Below are positions 48,828-59,722 of a stretch of 64,000 nt of DNA, piece after piece; position 1 is the stretch's first letter, and each line of letters opens with the position of its first letter. The stretch lies in NCBI GenBank assembly GCA_024195585.1, contig SWBL01000029.1:62001-126000 (forward strand), in the 5' to 3' direction. This DNA comes from Aureobasidium sp. EXF-3400 (lineage: Eukaryota; Ascomycota; Dothideomycetes; Dothideales; Saccotheciaceae). The notes below the pieces were generated by a model. It was not told where the DNA came from. It saw nothing but the letters and a program-made list of their open reading frames with translations, and ran no database searches. The position numbers were made by a program, and so were the translations under genes.

Positions 48828-49302
48828 AGTTGAAATCTCGCAATAAAACCATTGCAACGAATTCAGCCATAGAAGTGTAAGATCTGTGACTCATGGATGG
48901 CCTTCGGCCGATCAAAAAGTGTGTCTTAAAAACAAGTTTGCATGTACTTCTAAAGATAGGCATGTAGATAAGGTCAGTTCAGTAAGTAAAATCCGACACT
49001 GAAGCCCGCGACAGTTTAGATGGATAGATTGATGATTGTGATGTAGGACACTAAATCAAAGAGATAAAAGTAAGGTAGGCAGGAGCAATTGATGTTGATG
49101 GCCGACCGCTCCGCACCTTCATATGCCCTGTGGCTGAGACGTGCATAAGATAACGTGATCATCTGTCGGTACTTGGAAACCATCGACTTGCGCGACAATA
49201 GATCATCCATCAAAACTTCCAGCGCCAAAGTGTATCTCACACAGAACATCATCAAAACTCTGCTCGTTTCCCACATCTGGAAATAGTCGCTTCGGCCTCT
49301 CG
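48828..49302. other. Intergenic, 0.5 kb
   Basis: Between PAQR and the hydrolase/phosphorylase fusion, same direction. No gene or repeat recognised. Confidence 0.4.
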
Positions 49303-51471
49303 ATGTTCTACTTTCACGAGGCACCAGGTGCATCCTACGAGTATGTGGCCCCTTAGTCACTCATATCTCCGCTCACTAACCAAGGTAGCCTGATTCATCT
49401 TGGTCTGTACCCGAGGGAGTACTCCGAGCACTATTGTCTGCGGGGAGTTCATGTTACGAAAACGCTTACAGACGAATCACCACATGCGCGAATGGCGTGT
49501 TGGTGGCTTAGTGTTAATCGTTTCTCTTTACCACATCTAGAGGTTGGCGGACTCGAGAAAGAAGCAGACAGATTGCTAGAGGGCCTTCGAAATCTGAAAA
49601 ATCCTTATGACACCGACGACAGGCCAAGGAAACCGGTCATATTCGTCTGCCGGGGTATGGCAGGAGGGTTGGTCCTAAAACAGGTGGATGGATACTGATA
49701 GGTTCATCTCGGTCATCCTGCTGATAAATACATGTCAGGTTCTACTCAGGCTGATTGGGCATGCCAATTCAGGCATTGACAAAGACCTACATGACAGTAT
49801 TTCCGGCGTGGTTTTTCTTGGATGCGCACACGACGAACGCAGCGAAAAATTCAACGATCGCTTCCTCTTGAGCCTGGCTTTTGAGACCCGCGGCTACGAT
49901 TCCAATTTCATTCCGCTGCAGTCATCCGGCCGGTACGGTTCTGTATTGCAAGGGGCCAATTCGACCACGGCGAATTTCAGAAAGCTCAAGCTGCCGTTTC
50001 CAGTTTGGACGTACTACGAAAGTGTTGAAACTCGATACAAACCAACTGAAAAGAAATTCTGGCAGCGCTTTGCTACAGAATATACTGAGAATGTAAGATG
50101 GACTCGCACGTACGATGCAATAGGCTGACGCCCCTTGTGTATTAGCTCTGCCCCCCAGAGATCACAGGCCTTCAAGCTACGCCTTACAGAACAAGGACCT
50201 TCGCATTGGCGCATGTTCCCCTCTGCGGTATCATGTACGGCATGGGTGAGAGCGGCGAGCAATTTTTAAACGACTTACGTGCAATGGCTGGTGCTCTCAG
50301 GACAGGCAAGCTCATGGCTTCGATTAAAGCCGTTCCGACCGAGACAGAAACCGCTCGTGCCTCGAATATGAGAGCGGCGAGAGGTTCAAATTCTCTCATG
50401 GTTCCAGAAAAGTACGGTCGGTCAACACTAAGCGCAACCGATCGCCTGCCAAAACAGGCTGAGAAGCCTCATGCGAATAACGAAGCGAATGAGCTAAGCA
50501 CATCTGGTTCATCACAGAACGGGCCGCCAACGCCAGCAATCATGGACTACAAAGTCGGCTGGATCTGTGCGTTACCATTTGAAACAGCGGCTGCAGAAGT
50601 AATGCTTGACGAGCAACACTCAGAGCTACCATTTGATCCCTATGATCCCACATCGTATACACTTGGACGTATCGGACCTCATAACGTAGTGATTGCTTGT
50701 CTGCCAGCTGGGCGACCTGGAACCTCTGCCGCAACCGCCGTCGCGAAAGGAATGCACGAAAAGTTCCGCGGCATGAGGTTTGGTTTCATGGTAGGCATAG
50801 GAGGCGGGGTACCCAGTGGTAGAGATGACATTCGTTTAGGAGATGTGGTTGTTTCGAGCCCCCACCTAGATCATGGAGGCGTTGTCCAGTATGATTTCGG
50901 CAAGGCAGAACAAGGGGGAGTCTTCCGCAGAACAGGCTACCTCAACAGTCCTCCTACATTTCTTCTAAGCGTGGTCAATCGAGTTCGAACCAATCATGAG
51001 CGAGGCAGACGAACATACCCGACTCATATGAAACGATACGTCGAAGAGAAGATGGAAGACTACACACTCCCCCAGGATGAGCGGGATGTACTCTTCAATG
51101 CAACCTACCCTCACACTGGAGACTTCGACTGTGCCAACTGCGACACGAACCAAATCATACATCGGCGCGAAAGAAACACCAAGAACACCACCATCAAGAT
51201 ACACTACGGAACCATCGCATCCGGAAATCAAGTAATCAAAGATGCGCAAACACGAGATCAGATCGTTAGAGAGCTCGGCGGCCAAATTTTATGCTTCGAG
51301 ATGGAAGCCGCAGGATTGATGAATGACTTTCCATGTCTGGTGATCAGGGGTGTAAGTGATTATTGTGACTCGCATAAGAATGATGGGTGGCAGAGATATG
51401 CGGCAGCCAGTGCTGCGGCGTACGCACGAGAGCTGTTGCTTTTGATACCATCAGAAGATGTGGTGGGATAG
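49303..51471 (+). CDS. Degenerate alpha/beta-hydrolase (SesB-like) fused to PNP_UDP nucleoside-phosphorylase domain, about 670 aa
   Basis: Proposed exons 49303-49340, 49389-49683, 49739-50092 and 50146-51471. The last two joins are strong (CAG|GTGGAT...CTGATAAAT...CAG; AAT|GTAAGA...CTGAC...TTAG); the first 13-codon exon is less certain, and ATG 49492 would be the fallback. Residues ~90-235 follow the DUF676/SesB pattern: RPRKPVIFVCRGMAGGLVLKQ, then ISGVVFLGCAHDERS. The usual GHSLGG nucleophile elbow has no serine, so lipase activity is doubtful. From ~345, DYKVGWICALPFETAAAEVM, MVGIGGGVPS, RLGDVVVSSP and FEMEAAGLMNDFPCLVIRGVSDYCDSH make a complete phosphorylase-type domain. In fungi both domains are mostly N-terminal effectors of NLR proteins; no NB-ARC or NACHT follows here. 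Confidence 0.65.
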
Positions 51472-51663
51472 TCTCAAGCATGTCGAGCGGGGAAGAGATG
51501 GAAGTAAATTTGGGCTTCATCATTGTTTCTTGTTTGTCATCATCCTGTGTATTCAGCCCTTGCCTTTTCATCAACCCGCTGTCAGACCTGCTGCAATATC
51601 CTTGTTTGAAAAGTGTTCAGACGCCCTTGCCTTTCTCAAATTCCTCGAAGAAGCTTTGTGCTT

Positions 51664-52204
51664 TCAGTTGTCGTCCTCGCCATTTTGCACATCATTCTCG
51701 ATACCCAATATCTTCTCCAACTGTCCAACCTTTTCCTCATCGCTTGCGTTCTCAGCCATCAACAGGTCGATTTTGTCTCTGAGGAACTGCACTCTGATCC
51801 TCAGGTTCACCATCAGGTGCATCTGGTACAGACTGCCCTTTCGGATGCCTCTACCAGCTGCATCGAGCTCAAGCTGGCGGCGAATGTAAGGAGTGATGTT
51901 GTGCTGGATGCTTGTCGTGTGTTCGTCGTGCAACGATCTGTAGTATTCGATCTTCTCATTGCGTTCAGAGATTTGGTCTTTGAGCTATATATAGTGAATG
52001 ATGGTCTAGAAAGGATTGTTGAAAGAAACTTACGCTTGCGAGTTGAGTGTTAAGTTTAGCAGTTTCGACCGCAGTAAGGCGCAGACGCGGCGACTTCGGG
52101 CCTTTGTCATCGTTGGAGTGACGATCTCTGGGGCTAGAAAAAGGAGAGTCAATACATGTTATAGGACTATAGAACGTAAGACCATACCCGAAGATAGGGG
52201 CCAT
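51664..52204 (-). CDS. Small coiled-coil protein, 145 aa
   Basis: Exons 52204-52188 (only 17 coding nt), 52133-52034 and 51984-51664; donors GTATGG and GTAAGT, acceptors TAG and TAG, phases agree. The product begins MAPIFGPRDRHSNDDKG, then LRLTAVETAKLNTQL and about 90 residues of charged helix (ISERNEKIEYYRSL, NLRIRVQFLRDKIDLLMAE), ending in an acidic tail. No signal or membrane segment. It looks like a subunit or adaptor of a larger complex; I do not recognise the family. Tail to tail with the hydrolase/phosphorylase gene, 192 bp apart. Confidence 0.6.
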
Positions 52205-52629
52205 GTTTGCTGCGATCTCGAACTACGAAGAAAAAGCGTGATCGACTTGCGGCGGAGCGTTATTTAGTCGAAAAGTAAAGCCAGTGAAAGTCGAAATATC
52301 CGAACGTAACTGAGTTGGGCGTAGTAAAAAGAAAATGTGAAATGGTAACGCTGCTGGAACCAGTGAAGCGTAGGCGAGTTACGACGGAGCGTTTAATTAA
52401 TTGTTACAGAGCAGCTCTACTGAGGATCAAGGTTGTTGGCAAAAGAACAGCGCAAAGTAACCGCATTCAGTCCTGTAGTGTGAGAAATGAAACAAGATTT
52501 TTGATACAAATGAAAGAACATGTGTATTCGATACGACAAGAAAAAGGGGGCAAGTAGAGACTCCTGCTGGCAGTTGTACCAGGATATAATGCTATCGAAA
52601 GACATAGTAGATTCGCAAATGGTAGTCAT

Positions 52630-52669
52630 GTCCAGTGAGAGTGGTAGTTTATGAGCTCTCATCGGACAC
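52630..52669. repeat. Hairpin repeat copy 1
   Basis: Left arm gtccagtgagag, right arm ctctcatcggac, about 16-nt loop. The arms pair with two mismatches or wobbles. Confidence 0.6.
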
Positions 52670-52838
52670 CGCTTCAATCCGAGATCGATTTGTGACTTGG
52701 TATAGTATTCAAATCGAGCTCAACAAGCGGCGGGAAAGTAGAGGGAGAAAACAGGACGACCCACCCCCATCTCCGTTGGCACTCATCAAAGAATATAGTA
52801 CCACAAAAATACACGAATTCTTCGGGGAATTGAGCAGT

Positions 52839-52877
52839 GTCCGGTGAGAGCCCAAGATTCTATCACTCTCACTGGAC
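52839..52877. repeat. Hairpin repeat copy 2
   Basis: Left arm gtccggtgagag, right arm ctctcactggac, 15-nt loop. It is followed about 30 bp later by a segment, ttgatagccatgaaa, also found after copy 3. Confidence 0.6.
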
Positions 52878-53013
52878 CTGCCACTAGTCTCGAAACGTCC
52901 GTGCATTTTGATAGCCATGAAATTTTGTCAACAGGCAACAGGAGACGAAACTATCCCAGGTCGGTTCAGGATTGAGCTGCAAAGATGCAGAGGGCTTTTG
53001 AGATTGGTGGTGA

Positions 53014-53053
53014 TGTTCAGTGAGAGTGGGAGGGTCCAGTGATCCTCGCTGGA
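53014..53053. repeat. Hairpin repeat copy 3
   Basis: Left arm gttcagtgagag, right arm atcctcgctggac; an internal gtccag...ctggac pair offers an alternative smaller stem. The flank ctgatagccatgaaa matches that of copy 2. Confidence 0.55.
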
Positions 53054-53150
53054 CGCGATGCTGTTACCGAACATGTTCGTGCTTTCTGATAGCCATGAAA
53101 CAACCGACATGCGGAGATGGAGATGTTTGTTCCAGAAGTCCAGCTTTTCC

Positions 53151-53873
53151 TTACAGATCTTTCCATCTCCAAACACTCCATTCGACCAGTCTTTCATCGT
53201 TGAAGAGATCCTGACTTGCCTCTTCTCTTCCCTCCTCCATGACTTCCATACCACCCTCTTCAAGTCTCTCCCACATCTCTCTGATGTAGTCGATATAACA
53301 TACTCTCAAAGGGTATGCAATCAGGAATCTGGCTTCCTTGTCTTTTCTCAGCCACTTCAATATCACATTTGCAAGCAGTTCGGGATGCTCTTCCGAATAG
53401 ATTGTATCGGCTGCAAAGATAACATGAGCTTGTGTCTGAGGTCGCTGCTCATCCTTAACGAGTAGAGTGGTAGGATGTTTCCAGTCCAACGTTCCGGCCT
53501 CCATGGTTGTGTTCGCTTTCTGAAGACCTTCAGAGTTAAGGCCAATGTTAGCGTCCAAGGCAGGAACCAAGGGTGCTAGATCTGTGAGAACAACCGGTTG
53601 CTTCCAGAGAGTTGCCGCTGTAACACCAACAAGACCTGTACCAGCACCAAGTTCCAGAATGGGAAGGACATCCGAACTAGGCTCGGGAAATTGAATTTTC
53701 GAACCCAGATGATGAAGCTGAGATGCCAGAATGTGAGAAGCAGCCCAAGTTTCCAAACCCAAGTTCTCGGATGTCAGGTTAGGCTCGCTGATGCGGACCT
53801 GAATAGTTTCACCGGATCCATTTGATGGTACGGTGAAATCTTGAGTCTTGAAACTACGTTCTTCGGCTGCCAT
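53151..53873 (-). CDS. METTL21/FAM86-type protein lysine methyltransferase, 240 aa
   Basis: Seven-beta-strand methyltransferase of family 16, whose members methylate lysines of translation factors and chaperones. Intronless; ATG 53873. Motif I is VLPILELGAGTGLVGV, preceded by the LETWAASHILASQL helix typical of the family. Motif post-I VVLTDLAP follows, then the D-x-x-Y-type motif as AADTIYSEEHPELL (family form DVxY/DxxY). Residues 200-230 are acidic. Cytosolic. Exact protein substrate cannot be told; resemblance is to fungal Rrg1/Nnt1-like members. Confidence 0.85.
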   Translation of the reverse strand: MAAEERSFKTQDFTVPSNGSGETIQVRISEPNLTSENLGLETWAASHILASQLHHLGSKIQFPEPSSDVLPILELGAGTGLVGVTAATLWKQPVVLTDLAPLVPALDANIGLNSEGLQKANTTMEAGTLDWKHPTTLLVKDEQRPQTQAHVIFAADTIYSEEHPELLANVILKWLRKDKEARFLIAYPLRVCYIDYIREMWERLEEGGMEVMEEGREEASQDLFNDERLVEWSVWRWKDL

Positions 53874-55991
53874 GATATATGAGGTCAGATGGAGACTGTC
53901 CTATGCCAGGTCCTATGGTCGGCTAGATATGCGAAATCTGGGTTCCTGGTTTGCAGCAGCAACACAAATCTGCGATATAGTATGTCAAAGTGTACTTTCC
54001 AGATGCAGGTGGGATCTCGAAAAGAGTGTCGCCAAAATTTCTCCTTTCGACTTTTTGCACAGGGGTCCGCAAATTTTTGCGGGGAAGCAGAGATCTAGAA
54101 TGCATGGTTGGTATGACTGAACAACAGCCTCAATTGACCTCCGCAAGGAGAGTCATATACGGAATTCTCCCTGGGTGGAACGGCCGAAAACTCAGTAACT
54201 TGTCGATGAGAAGCAGCTCTGTTGAACATGAGAGATACTGCGCCGAGAAAGAGCAAGAACAAACAGAAAGAACAACCCATCTTACAAGCTAACCCAAAAC
54301 GGCACTCGCTGTGTATGTTCATAAAAGAAGAAAGTCGGTTGAGAAATCCTCCAAGCTGCGGTTTCTGAGCTGTATAGAGAGCTTCATGCCAACCGAATAT
54401 AAGTGCTGCAATCAGTGTTGTTGATAGGGGCTTGAGCACATTGTGCTGGGGAAGGTGGGTCATTGGTGGGTACTTCCGGATTGCCTTGCGGACGCCCGGC
54501 TTAAACAGACCCCTCCTTCCTTCTCCGGATTTCTGCTTCGTTCACGTCTTTCCTCTTTGGTGGCTGCCTTCAGGGTATGGCACCATACCAACCACCTCCT
54601 GATGCATGACTTGTCCGGTATTTGAGGCTTGATCTGGATTCTCTATGAGTGCTCAGGGGGTTTACGAGCATGATGCGATCGACGCAAGAGCAACGCGAAA
54701 ACTCGTTGGCGTTTTCCGACGCGTCTCGATCCAATCAACCTACTAAGCTTCTTCCCATAGGATCTACACTATACCATATAGGCTGTTTGTATTTTCCATA
54801 CTACGGACGTACATATGCGAGTGCGGAATCCTTAGATCGTACCATGGAATTGCCTGCTTGGCCGGCAACGCCACAGACTCGACACTGGCGCGAGACTCAC
54901 TGCACTAGTCATACCAGATGCTATGCCAGCAGACAAGCAAGGTGATTTATCGTCGACAGCTCGCGCTCAAACACACGAGTGTTTCAACGTGGTATACGCA
55001 ATTCCACCGACCGGGATGCCGTGATGATCCGCTACTCTGCACGGCTAAAGCCGTTGAGTTCTGGGAAAGACGTTTAGTTTTGGAAGTTCTTTGGTAAAGG
55101 CGTTAAAGTGTCTCACGTGGCAGCATTAGGACGACCACTGTGACATCAGCCCACGAGTTTCTTGTTTCCGCTGTTATCCACGGCATTGCAGGCTCGTTGC
55201 TTTCGCACCAGAGTCCCCTGTCGCTCCGCTTGCACATCGCCTCAATTTACCTATCCAAACGCGGAGCGATGCGTCACGAGGATGGTCGCTGACATCGTCA
55301 TGAATACTGTGGTTGGTGGAGAGACATGTCAAACGTCCCCTCAGGTATGGCTTGTCGTCAGTCTTTCTTACCTTTTCTTAGCCCTAAGAACATCGCCGCG
55401 TTCTGATTATGGCGCTTGATAAGATGACAAGAAGAGACAATCTATTGAGACGGTATACTATGGCGTGGTTACTGTACGTCCTTCAGCTTGACGATTACTT
55501 ACATCTGCTGAGATCATAATGCCTCTTCCTCCAGCGGAAGCTCCTGGACCATGGACATCCTGTCTGAGACATCTCATGAGCTTAACCCCGTACTAAGCTC
55601 GGCACGGATTGACAGGAGGAAGACGAAGGGGTTTGACAGGTGCGTTTAACTCACCACAAGGCTATCCATGGCAGCAGAGTGAGCCCTTCTCCACATAAGC
55701 AACCGCCATCTTTAAGCCACACGTATGAGCACGAGTCGCTGCATGGAGAAGATGCTGCCATTAGCACTCCTGATGATCAACCCTGGAACCTTATTCGGTC
55801 GACGCTTGACCATTTCTTCTGCTTGTCGGCTCTCACGGTAGGGCCATTGTCGTCACATCCTCCTTGCTCTTCCGCTACTCTTGAATCCTTCTACGTTTTG
55901 TTTATATACCCTGGACGATCCCCGTTTTGCTCTGCAAATCTCGAAGTCTACCTCTTCTTTGTTCTCTCCCACAAGCCTCTCACAAGACAAG
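53874..55991. other. 2.1 kb gene-poor divergent region
   Basis: Upstream of the methyltransferase (-) and the secreted protein (+). Short frames only; TTTATATA at 55901-55908 is the likely TATA box of the secreted gene. Confidence 0.45.
55901..55908 (+). promoter_or_regulatory. TATA box of the secreted cysteine-rich gene
   Basis: TTTATATA about 85-90 bp upstream of ATG 55992. Confidence 0.45.
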
Positions 55992-56843
55992 ATGCACTGC
56001 ACACGGACATTGTTATCTGTCATCGCAATCTCGAGCCTAGTTGCATCTTCACCTTTCACACACAACAAGCGTGATGGAGCATCAACAAGCTCATGGCAAC
56101 CATCTGCTACTACTACAACATCCTCAGATGCGCCTTGTCCCACCACACCTGAGGCAGGCACTTACTGCGGGTTCATAAATCCAGAAGACCCGTGTGCGCC
56201 CCAGCCAGGCGGACAAGGTCCCAGGGTAGTCCCCGATACAGTGTCCGCCTTCAAAGACTACACACCCTTCCAAAGCATGTCCTTGAACAACACCTACACT
56301 TCTGGCTACACCAACATCTTCACAAACCTCACTGCATCAGCAAACCTGCACTCCTACCTCGGCCTCTACTACCTCGACACCTACTCCCCCTCTGCCTGCG
56401 CCCAAAAATGCAATTCCGCAGCCAACTGCACAAGTTTCAACATCTACATTGAACGCGATCCCAGTCAGAACCCCACCAAGAACGACTCTACAGCACCTAC
56501 GGTATGGGGATATTGGTGTCCTAACCCTCCTTCGCTTACAAACTACGTTTGTGCGCTTTGGGCAGATTCCATGTATACTTCTTCAGCGACGAATTATGGT
56601 CAATACCGAGGTGGTGATTTTGAAGTTGCTATTGTGGGGAGTAATGGGTTTGTTAGGAATGGAGTGTATAACACGTCTTCTTATTGGAGTGGTGCGCCGT
56701 CTGCGTCTGCGCCGTCGACTTCTGGGATGCCGACGCCGAGTGCGAGTGGTATTGTGGCTTATACAGGAGGCGCTAGCGTGCTCGAGAGTGGATGGATGTG
56801 GATGGCAAGTACCCCAGTGGTTGCGGTGATGGTAATGTTGTGA
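55992..56843 (+). CDS. Secreted, probably GPI-anchored, cysteine-module protein, 283 aa
   Basis: Intronless. The frame is open upstream, but ATG 55992 starts a clear signal peptide (MHCTRTLLSVIAISSLVASS, cleavage near 20-22) followed by a KR site. A linker rich in S and T leads to a cysteine module: C136-x3-C140-x5-C146, then C176 and C187, framed by YLGLYYLDTYS, SFNIYIERDPSQNP and GQYRGGDFEVAIVGSNGF. The tail is S/P-rich with a hydrophobic C-terminus (TPVVAVMVML), as for a GPI anchor. Seven or more NxS/T sequons. The module recurs in the neighbouring GH5 protein; its spacing resembles PAN/apple or WSC-like wall-binding folds. Likely cell-wall or extracellular; no enzyme domain. Confidence 0.75.
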   Translation: MHCTRTLLSVIAISSLVASSPFTHNKRDGASTSSWQPSATTTTSSDAPCPTTPEAGTYCGFINPEDPCAPQPGGQGPRVVPDTVSAFKDYTPFQSMSLNNTYTSGYTNIFTNLTASANLHSYLGLYYLDTYSPSACAQKCNSAANCTSFNIYIERDPSQNPTKNDSTAPTVWGYWCPNPPSLTNYVCALWADSMYTSSATNYGQYRGGDFEVAIVGSNGFVRNGVYNTSSYWSGAPSASAPSTSGMPTPSASGIVAYTGGASVLESGWMWMASTPVVAVMVML

Positions 56844-57338
56844 GAGAAGACGCGATGGAGATTGGTCTCTTGCCTTGGCATACCCCTGTACTGTTACCCT
56901 GCTAATAAGGTCGACTTCTGACCTATGGGCTATTATAATGAATGAAATGCTTACGGATTCCTAAACATCTCTTTCTCTCTTCCTCGACCAAGAAACACTT
57001 GAGTCCGGGCTTCTGACCATCAAGGTACTCAAGTAGACAGCCTCAACGGTCTTTTGATGGGGCAAGAAAGCATTTTGCACTTGGACAACTGCTTTTCAAG
57101 GGCCATGGCATGAAGAAAGCCGGGACAGCACATTGAAAAGGCTCAAATGTTGGAAGTGCCGTCGAAACAAAACATCTTTTTCGCATATGTACAAAAGCTC
57201 TACTCTACTTCTCAAAACAACACATCAAACCTCCCACAACAAGTCTTAACAACAAACAGAATGTGAATTCTGGCAATCATGTATCGTAAAGCAGAAAATG
57301 TGGAACATGTCTAAGCAAGTTCACGCCCTGGACAAAAT
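56844..57338. other. Convergent 3' flanks, 0.5 kb
   Basis: Between two tail-to-tail secreted-protein genes. No gene; ordinary AT-rich stretches. Confidence 0.5.
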
Positions 57339-59722
57339 CTAGCAGTAGGCGGTGCCGTTGAACTTGGACTGGGGAAGAATGACACCGGCATTGATGAGAT
57401 CGATGTACGACCAGTAATCTCTCTGGGTGCCCTGACCGTCCACAGCTGCGGTGGCGTACGAGACAGCAGTCCAGAAGCTGCCACCGCTGACGTACTTCTC
57501 CCAGGCGTAACGCTGAGTGTTGAAGATCAATTGGCGGTCAGAGACGGCAAGGCTGTTGTTATACATCGTCTGCAACGCCCATTCTCCGATGAAGTTAGGG
57601 AACTTGGTGGACTCGGCAATGAAGGCAGCTTGACCACAGACCGCGGGAGCAACGTATTGGGAGTAAGTACCAGCAGCAGCGAAATAGTAAACGTGAGAAT
57701 CGATGACGAGGTTGGCAGAGGCGTCGAAGTAAGGCTCCCAGAAAGCAGTGCCCTTGAAGCAATCCTGAAGCATGACGGGGATGCGGCTATCGACCTTTGC
57801 AACACGAGCAAGAACCTCGGTGGTGTAGTCGGCAACCCACTGAGCACCCTTGGTGGAGAGACCAGCAGAAGTTCCGAAGCCGGAGAGGTTGTCGGAGGCC
57901 TCGTTGATGGGTGCGACAGTCCAGGAAGTCAAGTTTCCGCTGGCCTTGATGAAGTCGAGGATGGCATCGACGGCCTCGTAGGCGTAATTGAGGTTGGTGG
58001 TGTTGTAGAAGAAATCGTCGTGCATGAGAGCCTCGCCGATGTCGAGGTTGTTGACACCACCAGGGAGAGAGTGGAGACCGATAATGACGTGCATGCCGTA
58101 AGTGTTGATGGCGTAGTCGGTGATGGTCTTGAGGTATTGCTGCTGGTTACCATGGTAGAGAGCAGAGCCGGGAACCTCAATCCACGCCTGATAAGTAGTT
58201 GGGATTCTGAGGGTGTTCACTCCAACAGAGGCAAGCTGATCAATAGTCGAGGTGTTGAGGAAGGAGGCATAGCGGGCTTCCAGGGTAGGGCCGCACTGAT
58301 CGCCAAGGGTCTCGCAGAGAGTCCATTCGTCAGGAGTGGTGGAGAGGTTGGCGACACTGGCCCACCAGATAGGGTCGTGAGTTTGTTCTTTCTCGAGCCA
58401 ACCGCCAAGGTTAGCCCCGTTGGCCTTGAAAGTGCTCCAGTTGATGAAACCGCCAGCAGTAGTGGGCTGAGCGGCGGCGGTGGAGCTGGCAGTAGCAGTT
58501 GCAGAGCTGATGACCCAAGTAGAAGTAGTGGCCTTCTTGCAAGTACCAGCATCGGCAGAGCTGGAGAAACCGTAAGAGTAAGAGACGGAGTACTTGTTGC
58601 TGTTGCTGTTAGATCCCTTGTAGGTGGCGTACGAAGAAGCCCAGGTCTGAGAGTAAAGGTTGCAGTACTGGCCAATGGCAACGTTGTTACGGGACAGGAT
58701 GTAAGTGTTGAAGAACTTGCAAGTGGGCTTGTTTGCCTTCACGTTGGTGGCGGACTGAGCATCACAAGCAGCGGCACAGAGTGAAGCATCGAAGGGACCA
58801 CCGGTGAAGACCTGGGAGCCGAGGAAAGTGGACTGGCCGTTGCAGTCGTTGGGAGCGTCAATGGCAGTGTTGCCGTAGTAGATAGGAGAGGTGAAGCCAT
58901 CAGCAGGCTCAATGGTGTTGTTGACGTAGCCGTTGGAACCAGCAATGACGACCTGGAAGTTGCTTCTCCACTGTCCAGCGTTGTTGGCGTTGGCAGAGGT
59001 AACCGGGCCACCCCAGAAAACACACTAGGCTGTCAGTTCTCTGTCAAAAAGGGATTGTATCTCTAGTATTCACCTTGATGTTGGTTGTGCTTGATGGGTT
59101 TTCGCAACCGGTACCAGGATCCTTGCTGGGGTCACGCTCGAAGTACAGGTTGAAAGCAGCGCAGCCAGAGATGGCGTTACACTTAGCAGCACACTTCTGA
59201 GAGTCGTACGAGGCAAGGTTGGTGAAGCCGAGGTACCCGTAGCTGTATCAGATATTTAGTGTACTGTGCAATATATGGATCCGCAAGGACTACTCACGCG
59301 TTGTTGGAGGCGTTCAAGTTCTTGAAGGCCTGGGTGTAGCCAGAGGGTGTAGCAGCAGCGGAGGCAGCGCTGGCAAAGGCAGAGTAGGAAAGGAAAGAAG
59401 AGGCGGTGTCGGGAGAAGGGACAGGGCCAGAGCCGCTGGCCTGAACGGCACAGGTACCACGTCTGCGAAGAGTGGAAGAGCTGGTGCTGTTGGTGGTGCT
59501 GTTCGAGATATCGATCTCGGTCTGACCAGTCAAGACAGAAGTCTGAACGGCGGCAGCAGCAGAGTCGGAGTCGTAGTTGACAATCAGCTCATCAGTGTTG
59601 GAAGGAACGGTGACGTTGGAGGGAGTCTCGACGGTGTCAACCAAAGAGAAGTCAAGCTCTTGAGGGACGGGAGAAGCGAGTGTAAGGGCCGCAGCTGCGG
59701 ACAGGAGAGCGAACGAGCGCAT
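57339..59722 (-). CDS. Secreted GH5 glucan 1,3-beta-glucosidase-like enzyme with N-terminal cysteine modules, 759 aa
   Basis: Exo-beta-1,3-glucanase-type glycoside hydrolase family 5 enzyme. Exons 59722-59298, 59242-59074, 59024-57339. Signal peptide MRSFALLSAAAALTLASPVP; acidic, S-rich propeptide with a LRRRG processing site near 88; then a module YLGFTNLASYDSQKC-x3-C-x5-C...FERDP like that of the neighbouring gene, with a second cysteine-rich stretch to ~375; an S/T/A linker; GH5 core from ~392 (INWSTFKANGANLGGWLEKE). Acid/base in APINEA (E573), nucleophile in IGEWAL (E679); LRIPTTYQAW and HSLPGGVNN are also typical. Wall remodelling or glucan use is inferred. Confidence 0.9.

Larger units (their letters stand above)
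52205..53150. other. Intergenic region carrying three related hairpins
   Basis: 945 bp between two minus-strand genes. It holds the hairpin family described separately and no coding sequence. Confidence 0.5.

Noticed and set aside
57531..58784. 417-codon plus-strand frame opposite the GH5 gene
   Set aside because: Mirror frame of a strongly biased coding strand; composition is G/V/E-rich without domain, and the minus strand has intact GH5 catalytic motifs.
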